This document shows positions 7,311 to 16,193 of a stretch of 36,371 bases of DNA, in pieces. A program made the translations under genes and the position numbers. This stretch comes from Actinomycetota bacterium (GTDB lineage: Bacteria > Actinomycetota > Actinomycetes > S36-B12), in assembly GCA_947449035.1 (NCBI GenBank), contig CANFQC010000026.1, positions 1 through 36,371 on the forward strand, in the 5' to 3' direction. Each line of letters begins with the position of its first letter. The first letter of the stretch is position 1. Under the pieces are notes generated by a model. The model saw nothing but the letters and a program-made list of their open reading frames with translations, did no database searches and was not told the origin of the DNA.

Positions 7311-8177
7311 GTGGGCAAGATGGTTTTCGAAGATCCTTGGGGAGACGGCCGAGCTGCCTTCAGGGCTGATAATCGCGCCAACTGGGATGAACGAGCAGTT
7401 CTGCATTCGGCCTCTCCGGGGTATTCGGTCAATCGCCTCATCGATGACCCCCAAGCGCTCACCAACGTCGTGTCCTTCGATCTGCCGTTGCTGGGCGACA
7501 TTTCAGGGCTCCGTGTCCTGCATCTGCAGTGCCATATCGGCACCGACACCGTTTCACTATCGAGACTTGGAGCGAAGGTCACCGGCCTCGACTTCTCAGC
7601 GGCCGCGGTGGCTGCCGGCCGCGATCTTGCCGCACGCTGTAATGCGGACGTCACCTTCGTTGAGGGCGACGCCTATGACGCTGCCGAACTCTTGGGCGCA
7701 GAGTCCTTTGACTTGGTCTACACGGGAATCGGTGCCCTGTGCTGGTTGCCCCGGGTCGACCGCTGGGCGCAGGTAGTCAGTGAACTCGTCCCAGTGGGCG
7801 GTCGACTCTTCATTCGCGAGGGGCATCCGATGCTCTGGTCGATTGACGAGAACTTCACCGACTCGCTCGTCGTCGGGTATCCCTACTTCGAGACATCAGC
7901 GCCAATGACCTTCGACGAGCCTGAGTCGTATGTCGAGACCGAGCGACCACTCACTGCATCGATCTCGCATTCCTGGAATCACGGGCTCGGTGAGATCTTC
8001 ACCGCACTGCTCGATTCAGGAATGTCGATCACGTCGTTCACCGAGCACGACAGCGTGCCCTGGGAAGCACTTCCCGGTCAGATGTCGATGCGAGAGCCAT
8101 CTGGCGAATGGTGCCTGACTGAACGAGGCGAACGGCTCCCGTTGAGTTACACGCTCACCGCTACGCGCGTAAAGTGA
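7311..8177 (+). CDS. class I SAM-dependent methyltransferase
   Basis: 288 residues. The SAM-binding motif I is VLHLQCHIGTD (69-79). An acidic strand-2 end, VTGLDFS, follows, then a FVEGDAYD motif and the SFDLVYTGIG strand typical of methyltransf_11/25 enzymes. The N-terminal segment with WDERA resembles small-molecule methyltransferases of actinobacteria. A GTG at 7311 (ATG alternative at 7320) follows a GCAGGA-like ribosome-binding site. The substrate is not recognisable. It stands alone, 139 bp after the M24 gene, at the point where the sequence becomes GC-richer. Confidence 0.82.
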   Translation: MGKMVFEDPWGDGRAAFRADNRANWDERAVLHSASPGYSVNRLIDDPQALTNVVSFDLPLLGDISGLRVLHLQCHIGTDTVSLSRLGAKVTGLDFSAAAVAAGRDLAARCNADVTFVEGDAYDAAELLGAESFDLVYTGIGALCWLPRVDRWAQVVSELVPVGGRLFIREGHPMLWSIDENFTDSLVVGYPYFETSAPMTFDEPESYVETERPLTASISHSWNHGLGEIFTALLDSGMSITSFTEHDSVPWEALPGQMSMREPSGEWCLTERGERLPLSYTLTATRVK

Positions 8178-8286
8178 TGAGCTAGCGTACACATAGACCT
8201 TGTGCACCTAAAGGGATTCGAGTGCGCAGTAACGACAGATGAACTCTGGAGAGTGAATCTCTGGTCGGCTACCGAGGGAGTGATGG

Positions 8287-8871
8287 GTGAATCGCGACGA
8301 AGCCGCATTCTTACTCGGTATTCCTGTCACCGCAGATCCGGAAACTGTTCGCCATGCATGGAGGATGTGGGCTCGAATCGCTCATCCCGATGTTGACGGT
8401 GACCCTGCTCACTTCGCCGAACTTGATGAGGCTCGTCGTCTTTTGCTTCAGACCAGGCCTGCAGTTTCCCCGGTTATCACCTCAGCGCCACGGAAGTCCT
8501 TCTGGCAAGTTGTGGGCATGCCGGCGCATCCATTCGCCTTGGTTCTCTCGGGGATAGTGACAATTCTGCTCGCAGCATTAGCGGGTTTATCGCCTTTGTC
8601 CTACGCGGTAGCTGTGGCAACGTCGTCTCTTGCCGCGGCTATGTGGGCCGTCTGGGCCGCGTCTGAGATTCTCTCGAAGAGCGCTGATCGTGGGCACCGA
8701 ATCGCTGCCCTCGCACTCCTGTGGCTCCCGATCGCTGTGATGCAGGTGCTAGTTTCTGTGCTCTTTGGAACAAGTTTTGTGCCAGTGCTGCCTTTACTCG
8801 CCCTGCCCCTCGTCGCTGTTGTGGCGTTGATCAATCCGGGTGCAGGGCTCTGGCGACCGGTGGGTCGCTAG
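8287..8871 (+). CDS. J-domain-containing integral membrane protein
   Basis: 194 residues. Residues 1-55 form a short DnaJ-like J domain with the HPD tripeptide at 33-35 (WARIAHPDVDGD), followed by an acidic helix ELDEARRLLL. About four hydrophobic segments then fill roughly residues 80-185 (FALVLSGIVTILLAALAGL, AVAVATSSLAAAMWAVW, ALLWLPIAVMQVLVSVLF, VPVLPLLALPLVAVVALI). A J domain recruits DnaK-type Hsp70; here it would do so at the cytoplasmic membrane face. GTG start with GGGAG six nucleotides upstream. No DnaK or GrpE gene is nearby. No named function is known to me. Confidence 0.7.
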   Translation: MNRDEAAFLLGIPVTADPETVRHAWRMWARIAHPDVDGDPAHFAELDEARRLLLQTRPAVSPVITSAPRKSFWQVVGMPAHPFALVLSGIVTILLAALAGLSPLSYAVAVATSSLAAAMWAVWAASEILSKSADRGHRIAALALLWLPIAVMQVLVSVLFGTSFVPVLPLLALPLVAVVALINPGAGLWRPVGR

Positions 8872-8932
8872 GTGCCTTATTGTCGCGGCAGCCACGTGTC
8901 GTGGGCTCGAACCCGAACCGCCGGAAGTGGCG

Positions 8933-8967
8933 AATCCAGAAATGTTACGCACATTGCCTTCTGGATT
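8933..8967. terminator. hairpin between J-domain gene and tRNA-Arg
   Basis: A perfect 9-nt inverted repeat, AATCCAGAA (8933-8941) and TTCTGGATT (8959-8967). Bases AATGT (8941-8945) and ACATT (8951-8955) can extend the stem inside. It lies about 60 bp after the J-domain gene and about 40 bp beyond the 3' end of the leftward tRNA, so it could terminate either transcript. Confidence 0.4.
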
Positions 8968-9006
8968 AGGAATGTCGTCCAATGAGGGCAAAGTGCCTCA
9001 TGAAAG

Positions 9007-9079
9007 TGCGCCCGGAGGGACTCGAACCCCCAACCGACTGGGTAGAAACCAGTAGCTCTATCCATTGAGCTACGGGCGC
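9007..9079 (-). tRNA. tRNA-Arg (anticodon UCU)
   Basis: A 73-nt cloverleaf on the minus strand. The acceptor stem GCGCCCG pairs with CGGGCGC, and the discriminator is A (complement at 9007). The D-arm is GCTC/GAGC, the anticodon stem is ACTGG/CCAGT around the loop TTTCTAC (anticodon TCT), and the T-arm is GGGGG-TTCGAGT-CCCTC with one G-T pair. CCA is not encoded. It reads AGA codons. Confidence 0.95.
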
Positions 9080-9165
9080 GTGACTGCCGTGACTTCCCCC
9101 GGCAGGCGGTCTCCATTCTTCCTCCTCCGAGCTGCTCGTGGGCAGGCAGGTGCAAGACTGGGCCT

Positions 9166-9819
9166 ATGCCTGCCAGTCATGCCCCCTCCGTACTCATCAC
9201 CGGTATCCACACCGCCGTTGGCGAGGCTGTCGGCTACGAGTTCATTCGCAATGGCTGGTTCGTGATGGGGGCTGATGAGTTGGCCCATACCTCGCACTTC
9301 TCTCGGGCTCAGATTCGTGCCGAGATCGGCAACCTCGAGTCGTACCGCACCATGATCGAGTTGGCGGCCGGTCGTGCAAACGGCCTGGATTGCGTCGTCA
9401 ACTGTGATCGGGTGCCAATCACTGAGGCGAGCGGCATCGACTTCATCCGCGCGGCAGCCGAGCCCTTTCTCAGTGACATGAATGGCGCCATCGTGAACTT
9501 GCTCGGGATCGAGGCGATTCGCGCTCACGATCTGGCCGAGATCACTGAGGTGACCGCCGCACTCGCCGTCATGGAGCCCCGCGTGCGAATCAACACGGTC
9601 GCCCCGTACCTCACAGTCGATGCGCACGGCTCACGACTTCCGTACGCAGGCACCGACGCAGATGCGTTCCTTGAGCACTTGAACGCCGAGGAGCGTGCGA
9701 CACGTGAGCCGCTGAGCATCTACGAGATCGCCGAGGCCGTGTATTACTTCGTCGCGAATCCCGAGCGGCCGACCGGCGTCACGTTCAGCGCTGACGACTC
9801 TCTTCCGGTCTGGGCCTGA
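9166..9819 (+). CDS. SDR-fold protein without recognisable catalytic Tyr/Lys
   Basis: 217 residues with an SDR-like Rossmann layout: SVLITGIHTAVGEAV at the N-terminus in place of TGxxxGIG, a GLDCVVNCD strand where NNAG normally lies, and RINTVAPYLT matching the RVNxVxPG segment. The final ITGVTFSADD-type ending is also seen (TGVTFSADDSLPVW). The YxxxK catalytic motif is missing between the VNLLG strand and RINTVAP. The protein may be a non-catalytic NAD(P)-binding or structural homologue. The ATG at 9166 has only a weak ribosome-binding site. It is a lone gene between tRNA-Arg and the convergent HAD phosphatase. Confidence 0.72.
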   Translation: MPASHAPSVLITGIHTAVGEAVGYEFIRNGWFVMGADELAHTSHFSRAQIRAEIGNLESYRTMIELAAGRANGLDCVVNCDRVPITEASGIDFIRAAAEPFLSDMNGAIVNLLGIEAIRAHDLAEITEVTAALAVMEPRVRINTVAPYLTVDAHGSRLPYAGTDADAFLEHLNAEERATREPLSIYEIAEAVYYFVANPERPTGVTFSADDSLPVWA

Positions 9820-9835
9820 CTCTCGCCGATTGGCA

Positions 9836-10561
9836 CTAGTTCATCGGGTAAGGATGGAATCCGAACATCGCCGCAATGCTGGCGAGATCATTTGTGCCGT
9901 CCGAGGTAATGATCTGCCACTCGTTCTGGCGGGCGATCTGCATCAGTGCCTTGTCGGGATTCACCGCGACCGGATGACCCATCAGCGCTAGTAGGGGAAG
10001 GTCGTTGACCGAGTCGCTAAATGCCCAGCACTGCTCGGGATCAGCGTCAATCGACTCAAGAAGAGCGCGAACTCGAAGTGCCTTCTCGGCACCGTGGGCG
10101 ATGGGCTGCTCAAGACGTCCGGTGTAGACCCCGCTGACAGTCTCGGAGACTGTTCCGAGGGCTCCCGTCATGCCGAGGCTCCGCGCAATGGAGTCGGCGA
10201 GTTCTTGCGGACTTGCAGTGGCCAGGTACGTCGGCACCCCGAGCTTGGTGAAGTGCACGATGCGATCGAGGATCTCCGGCACGTAGTGGCGGCGCAGTCG
10301 TCCGTCGACGAATTCATCAGCGAGTCCGATGAGCTCGTTCTGATCGTGACCTGCAACCAGACCCAAGACTCGCTCAGCCACGGCAGCAGGCATGCCCTCA
10401 ACTTCCGAGCGATTGCGCACGTAGGAGAACTCCGCACGGGCGTAGCGCAGAACATCGAGTGGACCGATGAAGCGGCGGCGCATCATCTCCTTGCCGAAAT
10501 GGAAAAGTGAAGAACCCTGGACAAGGGTGTTGTCGAGATCGAAGACCGCCGCGATGCTCAT
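9836..10561 (-). CDS. HAD-IB family phosphatase (SerB1-like)
   Basis: 241 residues. HAD motif I FDLDNT gives Asp8 and Asp10, motif II is in YLATASPQ, and motif III/IV is AFSDSVNDLPLL, typical of HAD subfamily IB (phosphoserine phosphatase-like). Substrates in this group include phosphoserine and other small phosphomonoesters; assignment as true SerB is not secure. From memory, a SerB1-like HAD gene also lies near the heme genes of mycobacteria. No ribosome-binding site precedes the ATG. A TAGCGT hexamer ends 6 nt upstream, suggesting a leaderless transcript separate from hemL. Confidence 0.85.
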   Translation of the reverse strand: MSIAAVFDLDNTLVQGSSLFHFGKEMMRRRFIGPLDVLRYARAEFSYVRNRSEVEGMPAAVAERVLGLVAGHDQNELIGLADEFVDGRLRRHYVPEILDRIVHFTKLGVPTYLATASPQELADSIARSLGMTGALGTVSETVSGVYTGRLEQPIAHGAEKALRVRALLESIDADPEQCWAFSDSVNDLPLLALMGHPVAVNPDKALMQIARQNEWQIITSDGTNDLASIAAMFGFHPYPMN

Positions 10562-10573
10562 GAGTCCACGCTA
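10562..10573 (-). promoter_or_regulatory. candidate leaderless -10 element for the HAD phosphatase
   Basis: TAGCGT (TANNNT type) at 10573-10568 on the minus strand, followed by 6 nt and then the ATG. There is no Shine-Dalgarno sequence. The spacing would place +1 at or next to the start codon. No clear -35 is visible. Confidence 0.4.
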
Positions 10574-10721
10574 AAGCTGAGGACTGAATGAAAAGCCCGA
10601 GATGAGCGCTTACCGCCAACTGTTCTTCCACGGTTCAAAGACACTTCATGTTGCGGTGAGGCGAAGGTGCCCAGAGGGGAATGGGTAAAGCAAGTGCGAC
10701 TGGGCGCCGTGGCGGAATTCG

Positions 10722-12026
10722 CTAGGCGTGCGCCGATGCCGCAGCGCGCGCTGCCGCAGGTGCAGCAGCGCTGATGATCTCGAGTTCTCTCTCGCCATGC
10801 GCTGCTGACACGAACCAGGCCTCATAGGCTGACGGCGGCAGCCAGACTCCGTTCTCCAGCATGGAGTGGAAGAACGCTCCGAACGCTTTGGTGTTCTGAG
10901 TCTTTGCCTCGTCGTAGGTGTGCACGGGCTCATTCGTGAAGAACCAGCTGAAGAGGTTGCCGGCACGCTGCGGTGAGTTCGGTACGCCCGCCGCATTGAG
11001 TGCATCGGTGATGATTGCCTGCACCGAGGTGGCGGTGGCATTGAGATGAACGTAGACATCGTCGGTGCAGTGCTGCAGCGTGACAAGGCCTGCAGTGGTC
11101 GCCGTGGGGTTTCCACTTAATGTGCCGGCTTGGTACACCGGGCCAGCCGGGGCGAGGAGATCCATGATCTCGGCGCTACCTGCAACAGCGGCGAGCGGCA
11201 TGCCGCCGCCGATGACCTTGCCGAAGGTGAACAGGTCGGGTGACCAGCCCTCGGCCTTGCCCTCGATGCCCCACCAGCCGTCGCGGAAGACGCGGAAGCC
11301 CGTCATGACCTCGTCGAGGATCATCACGGCGCCGTGCTTGGTCGTGAGATCGCGAATCGCCTTGTTGAATCCGGCGGGCGGCGGCACGACACCCATGTTG
11401 GCCGGGATCGCCTCAGTGATGACCGCGGCAATGCGATCGCCATGCTCAGCAAAGAGTGCCTCAAGCGCAGCGATGTTCCCGTAATCAAGGGTGAGGGTGT
11501 CCTTCGCGGTTCCCTCGGTCACGCCGGGGGAGTCGGGCAGTCCGAGGGTGGCGACACCGGAGCCTGCGGCGACGAGCATCGAGTCGGCATGACCGTGATA
11601 GCAGCCGGCAAACTTCACGATGACATCGCGACCGCTCTTCGCACGCGCGAGTCGAAGTGCTGTCATCACTGCCTCGGTCCCCGAGTTGGTGAACCGCACG
11701 CGATCGACTGCGCCGACGCGGCGAACGATCTCCTCGGCGAGTTCGACCTCGGGGGGACAGGGAGCGCCGAAGGAGAAGGAGTCAGCGATCGCACTTTGCG
11801 TGGCCGCGACGACTGCGGGGTGGGCGTGACCGAGGATCGCGGGGCCCCAGGCGCCAACGAGATCGACGTAGTTCTTGCCCTCCACGTCAGTGATGGTCGC
11901 TCCGTGCGCACTGGCCACGTAGGGAGGTGTGCCACCGACCGAACGGAAGGCGCGCACCGGCGAGCTAACACCGCCGGGGATTACCTGCTGAGCGCGTGCG
12001 AACCAGGCTGCCGAGCTATCGGTCAC
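10722..12026 (-). CDS. hemL: glutamate-1-semialdehyde 2,1-aminomutase
   Basis: 434 residues, the usual length. This PLP enzyme moves the amino group of glutamate-1-semialdehyde to give 5-aminolevulinate, the second step of the C5 route from glutamyl-tRNA. Visible marks are the N-terminal [13 protein letters not shown], the phosphate-binding [16 protein letters not shown] with the PLP-contacting Asp, and the Schiff-base Lys270 in [14 protein letters not shown] start with a GAGGG ribosome-binding site. It follows hemB by 17 bp and ends the leftward heme operon. Confidence 0.97.
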   Translation of the reverse strand: MTDSSAAWFARAQQVIPGGVSSPVRAFRSVGGTPPYVASAHGATITDVEGKNYVDLVGAWGPAILGHAHPAVVAATQSAIADSFSFGAPCPPEVELAEEIVRRVGAVDRVRFTNSGTEAVMTALRLARAKSGRDVIVKFAGCYHGHADSMLVAAGSGVATLGLPDSPGVTEGTAKDTLTLDYGNIAALEALFAEHGDRIAAVITEAIPANMGVVPPPAGFNKAIRDLTTKHGAVMILDEVMTGFRVFRDGWWGIEGKAEGWSPDLFTFGKVIGGGMPLAAVAGSAEIMDLLAPAGPVYQAGTLSGNPTATTAGLVTLQHCTDDVYVHLNATATSVQAIITDALNAAGVPNSPQRAGNLFSWFFTNEPVHTYDEAKTQNTKAFGAFFHSMLENGVWLPPSAYEAWFVSAAHGERELEIISAAAPAAARAAASAHA

Positions 12027-12043
12027 GGTGCTTCCCTCTGTCG

Positions 12044-13036
12044 TTACTTGATGAGTCGGGCAACCTCAGTTGCCCAGTAGGTGCAGATCACGCTGGCGCC
12101 GGCGCGCTTGACGCTCATGTGCGCCTCGAGAATCGCACGCTCGCGATCGATCATGCCTGCGGCGGCTGCCGCCTCAATCATCGAGTACTCGCCGGAGACG
12201 ATGTAGGCAGCGACAGGAACATCGACGGAATCTGCGGTACGCGCGAGGATGTCGAGGTAGGGCAGTGCTGGCTTGACCATCACGATGTCAGCACCCTCGG
12301 CGATATCGAGTCGCACCTCGCGGAGTGACTCGAGGGCGTTGGCGGGATCTTGCTGGTAGGTCTTCCGATCACCCTGCAACGCCGACTCGACAGCGTCACG
12401 GAACGGGCCGTAGAACGCGGAGGCGTACTTCGCTGCGTAGGCGAGGATGGCGGTGTCGATGAGACCTGCGTCATCGAGTGCTTCGCGCACTGCGCCGACC
12501 TGGCCATCCATCATCCCGCTCAGGCCAAGGATGTCACTGCCGGCCTCGGCGAGAGTGATGCCCATCTGCTGGTAGACCGCGAGGGTGGCGTCGTTATCGA
12601 CATTGCCGTCCGCATCAAGAACACCGCAATGGCCATGCGAGGTGAATTCATCGAGGCAAAGGTCGGCGATAACGGGCAGCGAGTCACCAGTGGCCTGCTT
12701 CGTCCATCGAACTGCTTCAGCCAGGATGCTGTCGTGCGCGACTGCGACATCGCCGCAGGCATCGCGCTCCTTCGGAACGCCGAAGAGCATGATCCCGCCG
12801 ACACCGGCCTCTGCGGCCTCAGTTGCGGCACGCATAAGTGAGTCACGCGAATGCTGCACGACACCGGGCATCGAACCAATGGCGATCGGCTCAGTGGCAC
12901 CTTCGCGGACGAACACCGGGAGCACGAGATCGGCGGCCGAAAGCCTGTTCTCCTGCACGAGCCGACGGATGGCGGCAGTGCGACGCAGGCGACGGGGGCG
13001 CTCGACGAGATCGAAGCGATCGACGGAATTGCTCAT
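12044..13036 (-). CDS. hemB: porphobilinogen synthase (delta-aminolevulinate dehydratase)
   Basis: 330 residues. It condenses two 5-aminolevulinates into porphobilinogen. Schiff-base Lys255 is in [10 protein letters not shown] and the second lysine, Lys203, is in YAAKYAS. The metal-site segment reads [14 protein letters not shown]: Cys127 and Cys137 are kept, while the middle Cys of the classical zinc triad is Asp129, a mixed type. The gene lies 10 bp after hemH. No ribosome-binding site is evident; a TAGACT hexamer overlapping the hemH stop ends 7 nt before the ATG, so it may have its own leaderless promoter inside the operon. Confidence 0.97.
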   Translation of the reverse strand: MSNSVDRFDLVERPRRLRRTAAIRRLVQENRLSAADLVLPVFVREGATEPIAIGSMPGVVQHSRDSLMRAATEAAEAGVGGIMLFGVPKERDACGDVAVAHDSILAEAVRWTKQATGDSLPVIADLCLDEFTSHGHCGVLDADGNVDNDATLAVYQQMGITLAEAGSDILGLSGMMDGQVGAVREALDDAGLIDTAILAYAAKYASAFYGPFRDAVESALQGDRKTYQQDPANALESLREVRLDIAEGADIVMVKPALPYLDILARTADSVDVPVAAYIVSGEYSMIEAAAAAGMIDRERAILEAHMSVKRAGASVICTYWATEVARLIK

Positions 13037-13049
13037 GCGCGTCAGTCTA
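13037..13049 (-). promoter_or_regulatory. candidate internal leaderless promoter for hemB
   Basis: TAGACT (13049-13044, minus strand) is followed by 7 nt and the hemB ATG. Its TAG is the hemH stop codon. The position fits a TANNNT -10 for a leaderless mRNA that would let hemB-hemL be transcribed apart from the upstream operon. Confidence 0.33.
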
Positions 13050-14120
13050 GGTGCCCGAGATCACGGGGCGCTGGGCTCGGGCATTGGGGCAGCAGGTCTC
13101 TGAGCAGAAGGGCTTCCAGTATTCGGGAACCTCGCCACGAAGTGATTCCTCGACCCGATCCACCAATGAGGACACAAATCTGGGGTCGGTACCTGGTGTG
13201 GAGACTCGCTCGAATGCCAGGCCAAGCTCGGTTGCAGTCTCCAGGGCCTCGTGGTCGAGATCCCAGATCACTTCGACGTGGTCGCTGACGAAGCCGATCG
13301 GCACGACCACGACAGCCTTGGTGCCTGAGGCGGCGGCATCGCGAATGGCATCGTTGATATCGGGTTCGAGCCACGGCATCGTCGGCGGGCCACTGCGCGA
13401 TTGATAGACCAGCGCCCAGTCCGGCACGAGGCCTGACCGCATTGCCTGCACCTTGGCGATGACCTGCTCGATCGCGAGCACGTGCTGCTGCGGGTAGATA
13501 CCGAGGTTCTCCTCGCCCTCGCCACGAAGTTCGACGGGGCCGGAAGTCTGACTCATCGACATGGGCACTGAATGCGTGGTGAAGAAGATCGCGGTCGACG
13601 TGGGATCGATGCCTTGGCCTGCAAGTCGATCGAGTGCGGCGGCGAGCCCATCGGCAAATGAGTCAGTGAACCCGGACAGATCGAAGTAGGAGCGGATCTT
13701 GCGCACGGTCAGATCGCTCAGCTCTGTGGCTTCAAGAGCCATTCCGATGTCTTCGCGGTACTGACGGCAGCCGGAGTACGAGGAGTATGCGCTCGTGGCG
13801 AGGGCGAGTACCTCGCGGTGCCCATCTGCATGCAGTTTCTGCAGTGTGCCTTCGAAGAAGGGCTCGGAGTTTCGGTTGCCCCAGTAGACAGGCAACTCGA
13901 TGTTCCGACGGACCAACTCGGCCTCGAGCGCAGCGATCAGCTCACGGTTTTGTGCATTGATCGGGCTGACGCCGCCGAGGGCGAGGTAGTGATGTGAGAC
14001 AGCCTCGAGTCGCTCGCGAGGCACACCGCGGCCTGCGGTAACGCGCTCAAGGAAGGGCATGACCTCATCAGGCCCCTCCGGACCACCGAAGGAGGAAAGG
14101 AGTAGGGCCGTGTAGGTCAT
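13047..14120 (-). CDS. hemH: coproporphyrin/proto ferrochelatase, [2Fe-2S] actinobacterial type
   Basis: 357 residues (also called CpfC). It inserts Fe2+ into coproporphyrin III when paired with HemQ. The catalytic His183 is in [11 protein letters not shown] and the acidic Glu283 in SDHVEVIWD. The C-terminus carries FCSETCC (Cys339, Cys343, Cys344), and Cys118 lies in SGCRQY, matching the cluster ligands known from actinobacterial ferrochelatases. It overlaps hemQ by 4 bp (ATGA), so the two successive enzymes of the pathway are translationally coupled. Confidence 0.96.
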   Translation of the reverse strand: MTYTALLLSSFGGPEGPDEVMPFLERVTAGRGVPRERLEAVSHHYLALGGVSPINAQNRELIAALEAELVRRNIELPVYWGNRNSEPFFEGTLQKLHADGHREVLALATSAYSSYSGCRQYREDIGMALEATELSDLTVRKIRSYFDLSGFTDSFADGLAAALDRLAGQGIDPTSTAIFFTTHSVPMSMSQTSGPVELRGEGEENLGIYPQQHVLAIEQVIAKVQAMRSGLVPDWALVYQSRSGPPTMPWLEPDINDAIRDAAASGTKAVVVVPIGFVSDHVEVIWDLDHEALETATELGLAFERVSTPGTDPRFVSSLVDRVEESLRGEVPEYWKPFCSETCCPNARAQRPVISGT

Positions 14121-14815
14121 CGCAGGATGTCGACAGCCGTGGCTGCGTCAACGCGACGGCCCGTGTAGAACGGAATCTCTTCGCGCACGTGACGGCGGGC
14201 CTGCGAACTGCGCAGGGTACGCATCATGTCGACAATCTCGTGAAGTTCTGGTGACTCGAGTGCGAGCACCCACTCGTAGTCGCCGAGTGCGAAGGCGGCG
14301 ACGGTGTTCGACTTGATCATCGTGTAGTCGCGTCCCATCATCCCGTGTTCGACGAGCATCGCGCGGCGCTCCTCTTCGGGGATGAGGTACCAGTCGTAGG
14401 AGCGCACGAACGGATACATGCAGACCCACTCGCAGGGATCGACGCCCGCCATGAATGCGGGAACGTGGCCCTTGTTGAACTCGGCCGGGCGGTGGATTGC
14501 CATTGTCGAGAATTCGAGTTCCATGCTGTCGGCGAGGCTGGTGCGACGGATCTCGCGAACCGCGGCCTGCACCTGCTCGGCGCTCGGGGCATGAAGCCAG
14601 ATCATGATGTCGGCATTGGCGCGCATCGCAGAGACGTCGTAGAAGCCACGGACGATGACGTCGTCCTTCTCGAGCTTCGCTACGACCGCTTCGAGTTCAG
14701 CCGCTGCTCCAGGGGGAGGAGCGATACCGGTGCGAGCGAACACTGCCCAGCACGTGTAGCGAATGGTCTCGTTGATCTCACGAGCGGACACCTTGGAGCG
14801 TTCATCTGTCGACAC
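14117..14815 (-). CDS. hemQ: hydrogen peroxide-dependent heme synthase (coproheme decarboxylase)
   Basis: 232 residues of the chlorite-dismutase-like family (also ChdC). It decarboxylates coproheme III to heme b with H2O2. The proximal His157 is in VEHGMMGRDY. His117, Tyr134 and Trp142 fall one residue before the His118, Tyr135 and Trp143 that I recall as functional in the Corynebacterium enzyme. GTG start. It overlaps hemH by 4 bp and follows hemG by 16 bp. Its presence without HemF or HemN defines the coproporphyrin-dependent route. Confidence 0.96.
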   Translation of the reverse strand: MSTDERSKVSAREINETIRYTCWAVFARTGIAPPPGAAAELEAVVAKLEKDDVIVRGFYDVSAMRANADIMIWLHAPSAEQVQAAVREIRRTSLADSMELEFSTMAIHRPAEFNKGHVPAFMAGVDPCEWVCMYPFVRSYDWYLIPEEERRAMLVEHGMMGRDYTMIKSNTVAAFALGDYEWVLALESPELHEIVDMMRTLRSSQARRHVREEIPFYTGRRVDAATAVDILR

Positions 14816-14831
14816 GCCCCCAGTCTTTCAC

Positions 14832-16193
14832 TTACTCGGCTATGACGCCCAACTGGTCGGCAAGGGTGCGGGAGTAGGCGATGGATCCGGCAATTCCGTT
14901 GCCGCCGATGCCCGCTCCGATGATTGCCAGGCCTTCCTGGGCGGCCACGGCCTCCTGAAGCGCCTGGACGTTCTGTCGGTGGCCGACCCGCTGATGCACG
15001 AGGGAATCGGCCCAGCGGGTGACCTTCACGTCGGTGACCTTGGGGAGCTTCACGCCGAGGATGCGTTCGGCATCGCGGCGGGCCTGGTCGGGAAGCTCGT
15101 CGAGAGACTCCTCGATCACGCCGTTGCGTCCGTAGGAAAGGCGAATGAGATGAGTGCCCGGGCCAAAGGTCTCCTTGACCCAGTCCCACTTCGCCGAGGC
15201 GTGCGTGAGTGCCTTGGCGCGCACCGAGGTTTGATCGGGATCGACGAGTACGCCCGAGCCGACCGGGGCCTTGTCGAGCTTGGCGCTCTGCACGACGAGC
15301 GAGACAACCGCGACATCGCCGACGCTGAACTTCTCGAGAGCTGCATTGATGCGATCTTGTCCGCGCAGCACGCGACGTGCCGCGGGGGCGGAGAGGGCGA
15401 GCACGACGTTGTCGGTGCGCAGTGAGACGTCGGCGGTCTCGACAATCCAGCCGGTCTTCGACTTGCGAACAGCAGTGACCGTGCGATTCGACTTCACGTT
15501 GACGCCATCGAGATCAGCGACGAGCGCGGTGATGAGAGTGGACATGCCACCGCGAAGACCATTGATCGCCGAACCCGGTGCGCCCGATGCTGAACGGAAG
15601 AAGTCCGCGGCTGCGGCCAGGCTGCCGGTCTCGCGGCATCGCGCGATCAGGCCGGGGATGATCGCCTCGGCTTCAACAAGATCGGGATCGATCGCGTGCA
15701 CGCCGGCGACAACCGGAGTCAGGATGCGGCGTACGACGGCCTCGCCCATGCGCAACCGTACGAGTTCGCCGAGGGTGATCTGCGGATCAAGATCGGAGGG
15801 GAAGTCCTTCGCGTCGAGCTTCTGCGCTGCCGCGATCTCCTTCACGGAAAGAATCTTCGTCAGTGCAGGGTCGGAGAGATCGCAGGGAATGCCCATCAAG
15901 CTCCGCGGCAGTTCGGCGATACCGGCCTCGCTCCACAGGTGAGCATCAGAACGCGCGGGGGTGACGATCTGATCGGAGAGCCCGAGCTCAGCGATGAGTT
16001 CGAGTGCCTCAGGTCGCGTGATGGCGAATGCCTCGGCTCCGATGTCGGCGGTAACTCCGCCTAGCTCTGCGCCGGCGATGGCACCGCCAAAGGTGCGTGC
16101 GGATTCGAAAAGGGTGACCTGCATTCCGCGGCGAGCAAGCTCGCGGGCGGCGAGGAGACCCGAGAGTCCGCCTCCGATGACGATGGCATTCAC
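14832..16193 (-). CDS. hemG: coproporphyrinogen III oxidase, FAD-dependent (HemG/HemY/CgoX type)
   Basis: 453 residues. The N-terminal FAD-binding motif is IGGGLSGLLAARELARRG (6-23), and the C-terminal flavin segment is GLAIIGAGIGGNGIAGSI. In organisms with HemQ this oxygen-dependent flavoenzyme oxidises coproporphyrinogen III to coproporphyrin III, so the name protoporphyrinogen oxidase is historical. GTG start overlapping the hemE stop as GTGA. Second gene of the leftward operon. Confidence 0.95.
   Translation of the reverse strand: MNAIVIGGGLSGLLAARELARRGMQVTLFESARTFGGAIAGAELGGVTADIGAEAFAITRPEALELIAELGLSDQIVTPARSDAHLWSEAGIAELPRSLMGIPCDLSDPALTKILSVKEIAAAQKLDAKDFPSDLDPQITLGELVRLRMGEAVVRRILTPVVAGVHAIDPDLVEAEAIIPGLIARCRETGSLAAAADFFRSASGAPGSAINGLRGGMSTLITALVADLDGVNVKSNRTVTAVRKSKTGWIVETADVSLRTDNVVLALSAPAARRVLRGQDRINAALEKFSVGDVAVVSLVVQSAKLDKAPVGSGVLVDPDQTSVRAKALTHASAKWDWVKETFGPGTHLIRLSYGRNGVIEESLDELPDQARRDAERILGVKLPKVTDVKVTRWADSLVHQRVGHRQNVQALQEAVAAQEGLAIIGAGIGGNGIAGSIAYSRTLADQLGVIAE

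Noticed and set aside
10666-10708. GGTGCCCA / TGGGCGCC stem downstream of hemL as terminator
   Set aside because: The loop is 27 nt and the stem only 8 bp with a wobble; too weak to list.
11334-12080. 248-codon open frame on the plus strand opposite hemL
   Set aside because: Antisense to hemL with its full set of PLP motifs. The composition is typical of a shadow frame.
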